Notes: a model not told the origin generated them from the letters alone. DNA of 37,963 bases from Acidobacteriota bacterium (GCA_022828085.1 JAJEIY010000026.1:1-37963); one strand, 5' to 3'; positions 8,929 to 17,899 are shown, counted from the first letter of the stretch. Numbers and translations: made by a program.

Positions 8929-8940
8929 ATCCTGACTTTA

Positions 8941-9153
8941 GCCACGAATCGGAGCTTAGGGCCCAGCCCACCGGATTTCGTCATCGAGAACCTCACTTGG
9001 TATGGACACGACTTCCTCGATGCCGCACGCCACGAGAACATCTGGTCCAAGACGAAGACGTCTAGAGCGGGCGGGTATGGCCAGCACCGACTTCGCACTA
9101 CTGATGGAGGTCCTCAGGGACATCGCTAGACAGGCGCTCGCCCTTGAAGGCTG
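8941..9153 (+). pseudogene. DUF2513 gene remnant, frameshifted
   Basis: The plus strand reads VIENLTWYGHDFLDAARHE followed by IWSKTK, matching the conserved core of the DUF2513 family. After a frame change near 9070 it continues as a peptide beginning MASTDFALLMEVLRDIA and ending at TGA 9151-9153, which fits that family's C-terminus. No start codon or N-terminal half is present. It is therefore a broken remnant. DUF2513 genes commonly lie in prophages and islands. Confidence 0.55.
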
Positions 9154-9271
9154 AGCATCACGGGCGCCAGCAATAGCCCGCTGAACAAGAGCAGAGCGCC
9201 GTTAGGGAGGGTTCCCTTCCCGGTCACCGGATGCGGTGGTTGCGGGAGACCTTGACTAACGTCCGAATTAG

Positions 9272-10000
9272 TCACCAGTCTGCGGCTAGGTCGACGGCGT
9301 AGCGAACCTCAGCCATTGGGTCGGTCTCAGCCGCTTTGATCCATCGCTGAACTATCGAATGCTCAGTCCGACCATGTACCCTCATAGCGTGCGCCAGACC
9401 AACACACATACGTCTGAGTTCCACCACTGTCTTGTCCCAATCCGTACCGGCCGTGTCCGCGCGGTCGTAGCGCAGTGCCTTCCACCACTTATCAAGTCCC
9501 TCGACGGCGAAGGGCTCGATGCTATCGATTTGGCTCACTCCGCCTCGTTTCAACACGGCAATCGCGGCCGCCATCGCGCCCCTGGCTGTTTCTCTTCTTT
9601 GCGACGCCACGGCCATACCAACGTCACGAATACACTCTAGGGTTGGTCCCCGAAATGTGTTGTGGGACGACGCCTCTTTCTCGATCCACCATACGAGACC
9701 ATCAAGTGCTGACTCCCGTATCCTTTCGTCGTCAGATCGCATTCCCATCCGAACCAGATCTTCCGCTCGCGTACGCCCCTTTGATGTCCTCCCGCCAGCA
9801 GCCGCAATTAACCTGTACTCGTTTCCGTGAAAGACCTCTGACATCGCCCATGTTCGTGCTCCGGCCCAGTCTTCGATCTTCTGATCCAAAACGGTTTGTA
9901 TGTTCTCCGGTACTGCCTTTTCCACAACGACACGCGCTAACCCATCAAACACTCGGCTCTCTCTCGTTATCCCCTCCAAACGTATAACTCGATCGAGCAT
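9272..10000 (-). CDS. C-terminal helical part of the SIR2 defence protein, in a shifted frame
   Basis: A 242-residue all-helical protein, apparently HEAT-like, with no catalytic motif. Its ATG lies inside the 3' end of the SIR2 gene in another frame, with a 56-base overlap and no Shine-Dalgarno before it. The peptide starts MLDRVIRLEG, which reads as a natural continuation of WLSM in the upstream protein, while the upstream gene's own last 18 residues look random. The simplest reading is one ancestral gene of about 1,250 codons split by a frameshift, possibly a 7-base duplication (ATGGCAG before ATG) near 10000. A genuine second gene translated by coupling remains possible. GC content is low, like that of its partner. 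Confidence 0.6.
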   Translation of the reverse strand: MLDRVIRLEGITRESRVFDGLARVVVEKAVPENIQTVLDQKIEDWAGARTWAMSEVFHGNEYRLIAAAGGRTSKGRTRAEDLVRMGMRSDDERIRESALDGLVWWIEKEASSHNTFRGPTLECIRDVGMAVASQRRETARGAMAAAIAVLKRGGVSQIDSIEPFAVEGLDKWWKALRYDRADTAGTDWDKTVVELRRMCVGLAHAMRVHGRTEHSIVQRWIKAAETDPMAEVRYAVDLAADW

Positions 10001-13000
10001 CTGCCATGCTCAACCATCGTTTCACCAAGTGCCAAAAGAACTGTTCCTCCTCATCGGACAGTTCCACGCGTCTTTGCCAAGCAAACGCCGTACACCACGC
10101 GTGGCTGATTTCGGCGATCGATCCTTCTGTGAACTCGCGATTCTCTTTGTCTCTTCGGCCGTTCAGCCATTTCCCGCGGAACCCTCTGACGGCCACTCCT
10201 TCACGGGGCTCAGGAAGACTAAGGTAGACGTAGTCGAAGAGCGTTGTATCCCCGGGCATCCCGAGGTCATCGACAAATCTGCCATCCCAGATTGCCCGGC
10301 CTACCGCCCTCTGCTCTGTACGCGTGAGCAATCCTGCTGCGGCGACATTCCACATCCGCCGCGCGGCGCGCTTTCGTGCGCTCCCACCGGTCAATAGTCC
10401 CGCTACCAGGGCCTTAACGCACTGCGCCCATTCAGATGTATTCGTACGTTTGCGCAGGCCTTTAAGTATCGAATAGTCGACAACCTCCGCTGGGTCACCA
10501 TAGTCCTCAATCCGTATCTGGTCCAACAGAGAGCTAGCTACAACGTCCAAGGCGACGGCTCTTTTCGCTTCCGGACTCATGGATCTCCAACTTCTCTGCC
10601 ACAGGAGACGCACGCTCTTCCACAAATCGTAGTCTGCGGGACCGTGACGTCTATCCCCATACCTTAGGCTCCAGCGAAGACTCTCTGTCGCCCTTGTGTC
10701 GTCTACTCGGGACGCAGCATATGCCAGAGCTCGTATATTCGCGCAGGCGCGGTTAGTGTGTGATCTGCCTTCGATCCCAGGAGCATCCGCTCTATCGAGA
10801 TAATAGTCGCGCCCCCTCTCGACGCTGGACACGAGAAGCCTCAAATCCTCAGCATCCAAGACAGCCACATTGCCCGGGGACAGCACCGATTTCAGGAGAT
10901 CGGATACGTCCGATGATCCTGCCATGAGCGCGGCGGGTAAAGCGTATCCAGTACCCAAGCTGGCCATCGCACCTGCAGCCTTCTGGAAGACTTCTCCCGC
11001 CATCGTTACGCCAGGGATATGACTGGGTAACCCTGCAAGCTCAATCATCCTTACCGCTCGTCGCGCTTTCTTGTAGCGTCCGTATTCTTCCGGCCTGAGC
11101 GCCTCCCGGCGGACCTGTTGCGGGAAGAGAGTGCTCTTCGGTACAGGAGTCCGGACGTCGTCTACAACTTGAGTGAATTCGCGCCAGTCCGTATATGAAT
11201 CACATTCATATTGTGCGAGTTGGGACCATTTGTCAAAGATCGGTGGATACTCTGGCTGACCAGAAAACCGACGATCCCACCACTTGGCCGTTTCGGTCCC
11301 CATCCTCCAGTGAAGTGCCCAGGCTAAGCGCGACATTGTCCGGACGCTCGTAGTGCGCGCTGCCTGCTTTTCGAGTTCGGCCAAGACACTCTGAGCCAAT
11401 TCCAGAGCGGCAGAATAGGCACTCATATTAGCCAGGACAGCTGCTTTGCGGAGGGCCCAGATGCGATCGCAATCCACTACGTCCCAGTGGTCCAAGTGAG
11501 TTCTGAGCCTGTCAAAGTCCTGCATCGTCAAATGCCAAAGACTCTCTTCGTGACACAGGCGATGCCACTCTTCAGACTTTTCGTCCAGGTCCTCTCGCAG
11601 TCTCTTGGCCAGACGAAGGAATCCCGGCTGGTCCAGATGAAACCGGGCCTCAGTCAACTGGGAAAGAAGCAAGTAGTTCCGGCAAGGGCGTGCAGAGTCG
11701 ATGTCTGACTGGGTGATTCCGTCAGTATCGGACGTAAGTGCGTCAAACGCCGCTACCGAAGCCTTAATCGCTTCCTTGAGCTCTCGTGGATGCGGATTCA
11801 TCACAGCATCCTGACGCCAGACTAGTTCTCGCAAGGCTTTCAAACGCTCGATGGCACGCCAGGTCTCTGTCCAAGACGTTAACTTGTTCACCCATAGGCC
11901 CGTCTTGGAATCCAAGTCGGTAACCTTGCTGAAGGGGAGCACAACCCATTCGGGGTAACACTTTCGATTGCGTCGCCAAATAGAAACCAGCCTCTCTATA
12001 GCGTCTCGTCTTGCGGACTCATCCGGCCCTTGGGGCGGAACTACATTCTCGGCGGCCGGTCCCTCTGCTGACGGAGGCAACATGGGTTCTAGCGTGCATG
12101 CGGACCTAAGACGGCGCCGCGCGGGTGGAGCAGGCCAGTGTTTTTCTGAGATTTCGCCGAATGCAAGCGCCTCGAGAATCCACTCGACCGCGCAGCGATA
12201 TGCGTTGCTGCCCCAGCTTTCTGCCTTTGGGTGATCCGCCAAGTCGATTGGAATCACTCCTCGGTCTTCCAGCAGGCGCCGCCGCGGGCGATTGAGCCTC
12301 AGATAGCCGCCTAGATAAAGACGCGGTGCGGCGACACCCAACTGATCTCGTACCCATCCGCACCAATGGAGGAAATTCTGGTCGTCACCAGAGAATCCCA
12401 ACAGAAGGACCGGGCCTTCCATCAGAGCTTGCTGGACGGTGTTGACGAGTGGCGCAGCTAAGCGAGGGTACGTTCTGTAGTCTTCCTCTGTAATGATGAA
12501 CGGGCGATGCGAAGGGAAAGAACCATGTAGTTTGATGATGCGGGGCGCGTTTGCCGCTCCGAGATCGGCACCGGAGTACACGGGGAAATAGGCGGCATCT
12601 TCAAGGGAATCCGAGGCACGTTCGAGGAGAGTGTCCCAGTTCGTTGTGAAGACATCAGCCCATGGGAGTTCAAGCAGCCGAGTATGGATGTCGTGTGGTG
12701 GTCGATCATCGGGAACGTGTGTCAGGAGAAAGTGGTCAAGTGCCGCACGGCCGAACAGGGCTTCGAACTGCTGAGCAATTGCTGGGCAAGTATTGGCACT
12801 CGGGGGTGGATTAGCCGGACGGTTCCGGCTCAATTCAGAGTTGAGGACATCATGGAGCATATGGGCGAGATCCGCCCAAGACGGCATCGGTGAAGAACTG
12901 CCGTCGGATTCGCGCTGGTTCTTGCTTAGACCGGAACCGACCATTACGCAGGCTCCGCGACGGGGGCGCTTCCACAGTTCATCACGAACCAACAACAGGT

Positions 13001-13034
13001 TCTGGGCATCCAGAAAAGGCATAAATCGGGACAT
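9945..13034 (-). CDS. SIR2-domain defence protein (DSR-like NADase candidate)
   Basis: A 1,029-residue protein with an N-terminal SIR2_2-type domain (about residues 20-270) and a long helical C-terminal region. Visible SIR2 features are MVGSGLS (31-37) for nucleotide binding, FTTNWDTLLE with Asn132 and Asp134, IIKLHGS with the catalytic His170, ITEEDY, and LLLGFSGDDQNFL. SIR2-containing phage-defence proteins such as DSR1/DSR2, ThsA and Avs5 deplete NAD+ when infection is sensed. There is no Walker A motif, so this is not a STAND (Avs5) protein; the helical C-terminal part would be the sensor. GC content is near 50% in sampled lines against about 65% in groEL, which indicates transfer. The 3' end runs into a second frame at 9272-10000. 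NADase activity is inferred from the domain. Confidence 0.8.
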   Translation of the reverse strand: MSRFMPFLDAQNLLLVRDELWKRPRRGACVMVGSGLSKNQRESDGSSSPMPSWADLAHMLHDVLNSELSRNRPANPPPSANTCPAIAQQFEALFGRAALDHFLLTHVPDDRPPHDIHTRLLELPWADVFTTNWDTLLERASDSLEDAAYFPVYSGADLGAANAPRIIKLHGSFPSHRPFIITEEDYRTYPRLAAPLVNTVQQALMEGPVLLLGFSGDDQNFLHWCGWVRDQLGVAAPRLYLGGYLRLNRPRRRLLEDRGVIPIDLADHPKAESWGSNAYRCAVEWILEALAFGEISEKHWPAPPARRRLRSACTLEPMLPPSAEGPAAENVVPPQGPDESARRDAIERLVSIWRRNRKCYPEWVVLPFSKVTDLDSKTGLWVNKLTSWTETWRAIERLKALRELVWRQDAVMNPHPRELKEAIKASVAAFDALTSDTDGITQSDIDSARPCRNYLLLSQLTEARFHLDQPGFLRLAKRLREDLDEKSEEWHRLCHEESLWHLTMQDFDRLRTHLDHWDVVDCDRIWALRKAAVLANMSAYSAALELAQSVLAELEKQAARTTSVRTMSRLAWALHWRMGTETAKWWDRRFSGQPEYPPIFDKWSQLAQYECDSYTDWREFTQVVDDVRTPVPKSTLFPQQVRREALRPEEYGRYKKARRAVRMIELAGLPSHIPGVTMAGEVFQKAAGAMASLGTGYALPAALMAGSSDVSDLLKSVLSPGNVAVLDAEDLRLLVSSVERGRDYYLDRADAPGIEGRSHTNRACANIRALAYAASRVDDTRATESLRWSLRYGDRRHGPADYDLWKSVRLLWQRSWRSMSPEAKRAVALDVVASSLLDQIRIEDYGDPAEVVDYSILKGLRKRTNTSEWAQCVKALVAGLLTGGSARKRAARRMWNVAAAGLLTRTEQRAVGRAIWDGRFVDDLGMPGDTTLFDYVYLSLPEPREGVAVRGFRGKWLNGRRDKENREFTEGSIAEISHAWCTAFAWQRRVELSDEEEQFFWHLVKRWLSMADARSSYTFGGDNEREPSV

Positions 13035-13217
13035 GCGAGTCGGTCTCAGTGATCCGCTGGAGTGGTGAGAGGGGAAATGTTGCCACGGCTGGGCAAATTT
13101 CGCATGCTCGCTTGCCGAAGTAGGGTCAGCCGCGCCGCAGGACGCGGCATCTGACCGAGCGTCGAGGCAGTGCGGAGCACGGGGGTTTCCGAGGAGTCTC
13201 CATGACCCTTGGGCCGC

Positions 13218-13380
13218 CTAGGTCGGGGCTCGCCAGAGTCGGTCATCAAAGTACCCAGAGAGCCACGCCGCGTTGTCCCCGGTCCCCGCCACGACGGCCG
13301 CCTGCTGCTCCATGAGTTGGCGTCGCTTCTCGAAACTCGGGCGTTCGGCGGGACCGGTGAACGCGTCTCGTGTCCCGGGC
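13218..13380 (-). pseudogene. Possible tyrosine-integrase C-terminal remnant
   Basis: On the minus strand a stretch ending at TAG 13218-13220 reads FEKRRQLMEQQAAVVAG and then a short tail. This resembles the FERRRALMEQWAGFLAG end of the integrase at 2326-3495, which follows the catalytic Tyr in P4-type enzymes. The catalytic Tyr and everything before it are missing, since the restriction-modification gene ends at 13434. The match is short, so this is tentative. The rest of 13035-13433 shows no gene. Confidence 0.4.
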
Positions 13381-13433
13381 AACTCCGGGCGGTCCGTTGC
13401 GAGCCACCGGTCCGGGCCGGGTCGGATCCGTGC

Positions 13434-16253
13434 TCAGGGACCGCGGACGCGGAGGGCTCGCTTTCGCCTGGTCTTCTTCTTGGTGGCGGCGGTGAGCGGG
13501 GCGCGCATTCGCTCGTAGAGGGCAAAGAGATGCTCGACCCGCTCCCGCTCGGAGGAGAACTTGACGGGCCGGTAGAGGCGGTCTACGGCGCGGTCGAGTG
13601 CCCGGTGAGCCCGGCGGAGCGTGACCGGCATCAAATCCGGATCGTAGAGGTCGGCGAGGGTCGCGGCGGAATGCTCGGCGCGGACATCGAGCACGGCCTG
13701 GGCGAGCGGTTCCAGAGTGGCCAAATCAGCATCCTTCGAGGGCACTGGGAAGGTGTTGTAGACGACTCCCACGGAGTACATGTAGTCGCTCTTCATCCGG
13801 CCCGTGACTGCCCGCGTCCACGCCATGTGCATGGCCGAAGTCAGCAGTGCGAAACTGCCGAGCGAAGCATTTTCGAGCAGCCGTAGCTTGTTGCTCGGGA
13901 TGGCGGGAGGCTCCAGCCACCCGATCGGGGCGTACTCCCGGCGTTCCGAACTCACCTCGGGAAGTACGAGAAAGGGAGCCGACGGAATCACGTTCACTTG
14001 CCACAGCGTCGGTGTCTCGGCAAGTTTCAGCGTGGAGACCCGTTTGCTGGTCTGCCGATAGCTTCGGACGCGAGCGAGCCGTTCCCGGACCCTCGGTAGC
14101 TGGCGCAGCACAGTCGGCGAGGCATCCTGGAGAGCCAGGATGAACCGTTCGCCGCCCTGCAGATACTCGCGAGCACCCACAAAGGGGCGCAGGTACGGAG
14201 TCACTCCCGGTTCCTCCTCAAGTAACGTGTTCGCCTCGTCGGGGCCGAAGATCGTGTGCCCTCCATCAATCGGCTGAGACCCGGTCAGGAGCTGCGGCAT
14301 TCCGTTGATCGGTCCGCTCTCCTCCCGAACCACCAGATGCGGATCAGCCAGGCCCCCGGCATCGAACAGATAGGGCGACAGCACCGCGTGGACGCTCTCG
14401 TGGGGATCTCCCTTCGAGTCGTCGTAGGAAAACAATCGCCGTACCGCCGGAATCCCTTCCCGATCATCGAGCCCGATGATGACGACGTGGACGTGCGCCA
14501 TACCCCTCGCGTCCGAGCCCCAGGCGAACGTCCGGTGCGCGAAGGCGATCTCCAGCCCGTAGCGCCCGAACAGGATCGGCCAGAGCTGCGCCACCTGCTC
14601 CCCCTGGGTGATCGAGTTCGTCGCAACAAATCCGATCCGTGCCCGCTCGCCCGGCGGGCCGCTCTTCTGGATGTACTCCCCCGCCCTGATGAACCACGCC
14701 GTCACGTAGTCGAGCGTCCCCCCGGTCCCCCCAAGCGCGGCAATCCGGCGCACCTGCGCCCGCTGTTCGGTTGACTGGAACTTGGCGCCGCCGAACGGCG
14801 GATTCCCGAAGACGAAGGAACAATCTCTTGCCGACAGCAGGTCCTCCCAGTCCATCTCCAGCGCGTCGCCGCAGTGGATGTGCGGCGAGCGCTTCAGCGG
14901 GATGCGGGCGTAGGACTGACCGAACTCGAGGCTGAGCTCGTTGTTCATGAGGTGGTCCGTCATCCAGAGGGCCACCTCGGCGATCCGGGCCGGGAACTCG
15001 CCGATCTCGATCCCGTAGAACTGGTCCACGTCGAGCCGTGACAGCGAACTCACGTCGAACTGGAGGAACTGCTGCTCCTCGCTCCCCAAGAGTTCCCGGA
15101 GTACTTCCAGTTCCAGCCGCCGCAGTTCGCGGTAGGCGATCACCAGGAAGTTCCCGCAGCCGCACGCCGGATCGAAGAACTTCAACTCGCCGAGCCGCTC
15201 CTGGAACGCCCGGAGTCGCGGCAGGCGCCCGCGGCGGAGCGCCTTGATCTTCGCGAAGTCCTCCCAGAGATCGTCGAGGAAGAGCGGCTCGATGACCTTC
15301 AGGATGTTCTGCTCGGTGGTGTAGTGCGCCCCCTGGGCCCTACGCTGCGCCGGGTCCATCACCGACTGGAAGAGCGACCCGAAGATCGCCGGCGAGATGC
15401 TCGACCAGTTGAACCGGCAGGCGGCAAGCAGTTGCTCCCGCATCTCCGCGCTGAACGCGGGAATCCAGATCCGGTCGGCGAAGAGGTCGCCGTTCACGTA
15501 CGGAAAGCGGGCGAGATCCTCGTCGAGGGTGGCGATGCGTTCCCCCTCCGGCGTATTCAGCACCTGGAACAACTGCATGAGCAGCGGTCCGAGGTCCGTG
15601 CCGTCCTCCCGGGTCCTCGTCTCCAGGAAGTCGAGCAGGATGTCCCGGGGCTCGAAGACCCCCGTGTCGTCGGCGAACAGACAGAAGACGATCCGGACGA
15701 GGAACCGTTCGAGGTCGTGGGCCGGATAGCCGGCGTCCCGGAGCGAGTCGTGGAGCTTCCCGACCAGTTCGGCGGCCTCGATGTTCGCCGGGTCCTGGTC
15801 CCGAAAAGTGCGGCTCGCAACCCCGAGGACGAAACCGAACTTCTCGACGTGGTCCGGCAGCTCGTCGAGCCGGAAGGACACCTCGTCCCGCTGGAGAAGG
15901 TCGTGGAGTTCGAAGTGCTGGAAGTCGCTGACCAGGATGTAGCGGGGCCGCTCGCTCTCCGTCAGCGCGTCGAAGTAACCCCCCGCCTGCTCGTAGGCAG
16001 CGGCTAGGTCGCGCCCGACGCTCTTCTGCTCGACGATCAGGACGCCGGGCCAGAAGAGGTCGATGAACCCGCTGGTGTCGTCGAGCTTCTCCACCCGCTC
16101 CTCGTAGCGGGCCACCGACTCCCGGCGCACGCCGAAGATGCGGAAGAAGTCGTTGTAGAAGCTCTGGGTCTCGCCCTTCTCGTACCCGGCGTTCGCCCAC
16201 TTCCGGGCGAAGGACGCCGCGCGGGCGCGGATCTCGTTCCAGGAGAGGCGCAT
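13434..16253 (-). CDS. MmeI-like type IIL/IIG restriction-modification enzyme
   Basis: A 939-residue single-chain restriction-modification protein. The N-terminal nuclease carries D65-x9-E75-x-K77 (in FIDLFWPGVLIVEQK), the same spacing as the D-x9-E-x-K site of MmeI. A helical spacer follows, then an N6-adenine methyltransferase core: GAHYTT (motif X, about 307-312), FFDPACGCGNFL (motif I, about 359-370) and GNPPF (motif IV, 482-486). A target recognition domain and C-terminal helices complete it. Enzymes of this family bind one asymmetric site, methylate adenine on one strand and cut about 20 bases downstream with the same polypeptide. Length agrees with MmeI (919). The gene looks intact and needs no separate specificity subunit. 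Recognition sequence cannot be read here. Confidence 0.88.
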   Translation of the reverse strand: MRLSWNEIRARAASFARKWANAGYEKGETQSFYNDFFRIFGVRRESVARYEERVEKLDDTSGFIDLFWPGVLIVEQKSVGRDLAAAYEQAGGYFDALTESERPRYILVSDFQHFELHDLLQRDEVSFRLDELPDHVEKFGFVLGVASRTFRDQDPANIEAAELVGKLHDSLRDAGYPAHDLERFLVRIVFCLFADDTGVFEPRDILLDFLETRTREDGTDLGPLLMQLFQVLNTPEGERIATLDEDLARFPYVNGDLFADRIWIPAFSAEMREQLLAACRFNWSSISPAIFGSLFQSVMDPAQRRAQGAHYTTEQNILKVIEPLFLDDLWEDFAKIKALRRGRLPRLRAFQERLGELKFFDPACGCGNFLVIAYRELRRLELEVLRELLGSEEQQFLQFDVSSLSRLDVDQFYGIEIGEFPARIAEVALWMTDHLMNNELSLEFGQSYARIPLKRSPHIHCGDALEMDWEDLLSARDCSFVFGNPPFGGAKFQSTEQRAQVRRIAALGGTGGTLDYVTAWFIRAGEYIQKSGPPGERARIGFVATNSITQGEQVAQLWPILFGRYGLEIAFAHRTFAWGSDARGMAHVHVVIIGLDDREGIPAVRRLFSYDDSKGDPHESVHAVLSPYLFDAGGLADPHLVVREESGPINGMPQLLTGSQPIDGGHTIFGPDEANTLLEEEPGVTPYLRPFVGAREYLQGGERFILALQDASPTVLRQLPRVRERLARVRSYRQTSKRVSTLKLAETPTLWQVNVIPSAPFLVLPEVSSERREYAPIGWLEPPAIPSNKLRLLENASLGSFALLTSAMHMAWTRAVTGRMKSDYMYSVGVVYNTFPVPSKDADLATLEPLAQAVLDVRAEHSAATLADLYDPDLMPVTLRRAHRALDRAVDRLYRPVKFSSERERVEHLFALYERMRAPLTAATKKKTRRKRALRVRGP

Positions 16254-16579
16254 GCGGCGGCGTATTGTTTCAGGCGGTTTCGGTCGGGTTCGTCTTCGGG
16301 GCGGCCTTGCCGCCCTTCAGTCCTGAGGTGAATCGGTCTGGATCGCACTGAGTCTCGGCCTGAACGACCTCCCGCTCCCGGTCCGGCGGCGGCGCGGCCG
16401 CCGGGTGCCGGTTGCTCCCGTCCAAACTTCGAGCCGACGACCTGCGCTTACTTGACTGCAAGCATCCGTCTGGGGCGGGAAGCGCGCTAAGTCATTGTGA
16501 AATAGCGGTTTATCTATTTGACTGAAGAGCGATATTAGAACGATGGACCGCATAAAGGTCATCGCGCTAGATTCGGCCC
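16254..16579. other. Gap without a supported gene; contains a CTAAGTCATTG motif
   Basis: No coding sequence that I can support. CTAAGTCATTG at 16487-16497 matches the start of dispersed repeat 2. Bases 16519-16555 resemble 19578-19614 (TTTGAnnGAAGAnCGA), and the minus strand of each would encode SI(V/L)L(I/M)S-FxQI, possibly a shared decayed gene start. Confidence 0.4.
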
Positions 16580-16834
16580 ATGAAACCGGCGGCTCGCGAA
16601 AAACTCCACGATCTGTTCGATCGACACCCGGGTCCGCAGACCGTCGCTGTGGCAAAAGGGCTCGAGTCCTTGGCCGGGCGAGGCAATCCGGGGCGCAGAC
16701 CTTTGGCGGCGCTGCCTCTGGACGAGGAGGAACTGAGCGATGAAGCGGTGCGAGCGGTCGCCGAAGGAATCGCGGATCGTGGCGCCGGCCGAACGCACAC
16801 CCCGGACGAGGTGAAGAGAGAACTCGGCGTCTGA
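16580..16834 (+). CDS. Small antitoxin-like protein
   Basis: An 84-residue protein. The C-terminal third, containing DEAVRAVAEGIADRGAGRTH and TPDEVKRELGV, resembles the tail of small ribbon-helix-helix or RelB/ParD-type antitoxins, in which an Asp/Glu-rich helix is followed by a GRT-x-x-x-EV motif. The N-terminal part has no recognisable DNA-binding motif. No toxin gene follows directly; the next gene is AbiEi, 246 bp downstream. There is no clear Shine-Dalgarno before ATG 16580. It could be an orphan antitoxin or a spurious frame, and the family link is tentative. Confidence 0.4.
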   Translation: MKPAAREKLHDLFDRHPGPQTVAVAKGLESLAGRGNPGRRPLAALPLDEEELSDEAVRAVAEGIADRGAGRTHTPDEVKRELGV

Positions 16835-16957
16835 TCGAACGCGCCGACTCGCGCGCTACGCGCTCTGAAGCGGCTTGATCGGACCGCCCGCATTCGGGTG
16901 GTCGAGGCAATACGCCGTTGTGTGGAGCCGGACAGGACTCTCCCGTGAGTATGTTCA

Positions 16958-17006
16958 GATGTCGATACATCACAACTAATGTGAATAAATGACAATGTGA
17001 TATAGT
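16958..17006 (+). promoter_or_regulatory. Promoter and candidate operators of the abiE operon
   Basis: An extended -10 TGATATAGT ends at 17006. Upstream are two inverted repeats, GATGT-cgat-ACATC (16958-16971) and TCACA-actaa-TGTGA (16970-16984), and another TGTGA at 16996-17000 that abuts the -10. AbiEi antitoxins are known to repress their own promoter through inverted repeats, so these are good operator candidates. The site is AT-rich compared with its surroundings. Confidence 0.55.
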
Positions 17007-17080
17007 TTTCAGTGCTCGAAGTAGCGACGGAACGCAAGTGCCAGCGCCAGCCCACACCCAATCTCCGTGATTCGCCGACA

Positions 17081-17899
17081 ATGAGAACCAGCACCACATC
17101 GGATCCCGTCGTTCCAGCGTCGCGCCGTCGCCTCAGCGCCGTCCTCAACGAAGCCGGTGATGTCGTACGGATAGACGACGTCGTGAACGCCCTTGAGGTG
17201 TCACGCGCCGAGGCTGCGAAGCTGCTCTCGCGCTGGGTGGAACAGGCATGGCTGCGGCGCGCGGCTCGCGGCGTTTACCTCCCTGCCTCACTCACCACGC
17301 TTGACAGCATCCGTGTGCTGGACGATCCGTGGATCCTGGTGCCGCCTCTCTTCGATCCGGCCTACATCGGCGGCCGCACGGCCGCCGAGCATTGGGATCT
17401 CACCGAGCAGATCTTCCGCGACATCGTGGTCATGACGGCGCAAACGGTGCGACAGAAGAGCCAGCGCCGCCACGGCGCCGAGTTCAGCCTCACGCACGTC
17501 CGCCCGGAGAAGATCTTCGGGACCACCAGCGTCTGGCGTGGCAGAACCCGGGTCGCGGTGGCCGACGTGCACCGGACCGTCCTGGACATGCTCGCCGATC
17601 CGGCACTCGGCGGCGGAATCCAGCATGTGGCGGACTGCCTTTCGGTCTACCTCAAGTCGGACGAGCGCGACGACGACCTCCTGATCCGCTACGCCGTCCG
17701 GCTCGGGAACGGCGCCGTCTTCAAGCGGCTGGGCTTTCTCGCCGAACGCGATCCATCGGGCCCGGAACTGTTGGCATCCTGCCGCCGGCGCCTGACCGCG
17801 GGGAACACCAAGCTGGACCCGGCGCTGGAGTGCCCCCGGCTCGTTACGCGCTGGAGAGTGTGGGCGCCGGAGAACTGGGCTTCACGGAGCGCGACTTGA
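17081..17899 (+). CDS. abiEi: Type IV antitoxin AbiEi
   Basis: A 272-residue protein with an N-terminal winged helix-turn-helix (about residues 10-70, including VNALEVSRAEAAKLLSRWV and the wing RRAARGVYLPA) and the C-terminal AbiEi domain. AbiEi represses the operon and counteracts the AbiEii nucleotidyltransferase toxin. The frame opens at GTG 17012, but that lies only 6 bases after the -10 box, so ATG 17081 is the likelier start. The stop TGA at 17897 overlaps the probable TTG start of the toxin, consistent with translational coupling. Abortive phage defence is the known role of AbiE. Confidence 0.88.
   Translation: MRTSTTSDPVVPASRRRLSAVLNEAGDVVRIDDVVNALEVSRAEAAKLLSRWVEQAWLRRAARGVYLPASLTTLDSIRVLDDPWILVPPLFDPAYIGGRTAAEHWDLTEQIFRDIVVMTAQTVRQKSQRRHGAEFSLTHVRPEKIFGTTSVWRGRTRVAVADVHRTVLDMLADPALGGGIQHVADCLSVYLKSDERDDDLLIRYAVRLGNGAVFKRLGFLAERDPSGPELLASCRRRLTAGNTKLDPALECPRLVTRWRVWAPENWASRSAT

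Noticed and set aside
9945..13034. Avs5-like STAND NTPase
   Set aside because: A SIR2 domain is present but no Walker A or B motif can be found in the protein.
17329..17895. N-terminal extension of the AbiEii frame
   Set aside because: It is the shadow of abiEi in another frame; the TTG at 17896 with GGAG and the overlapping stop is the better start.
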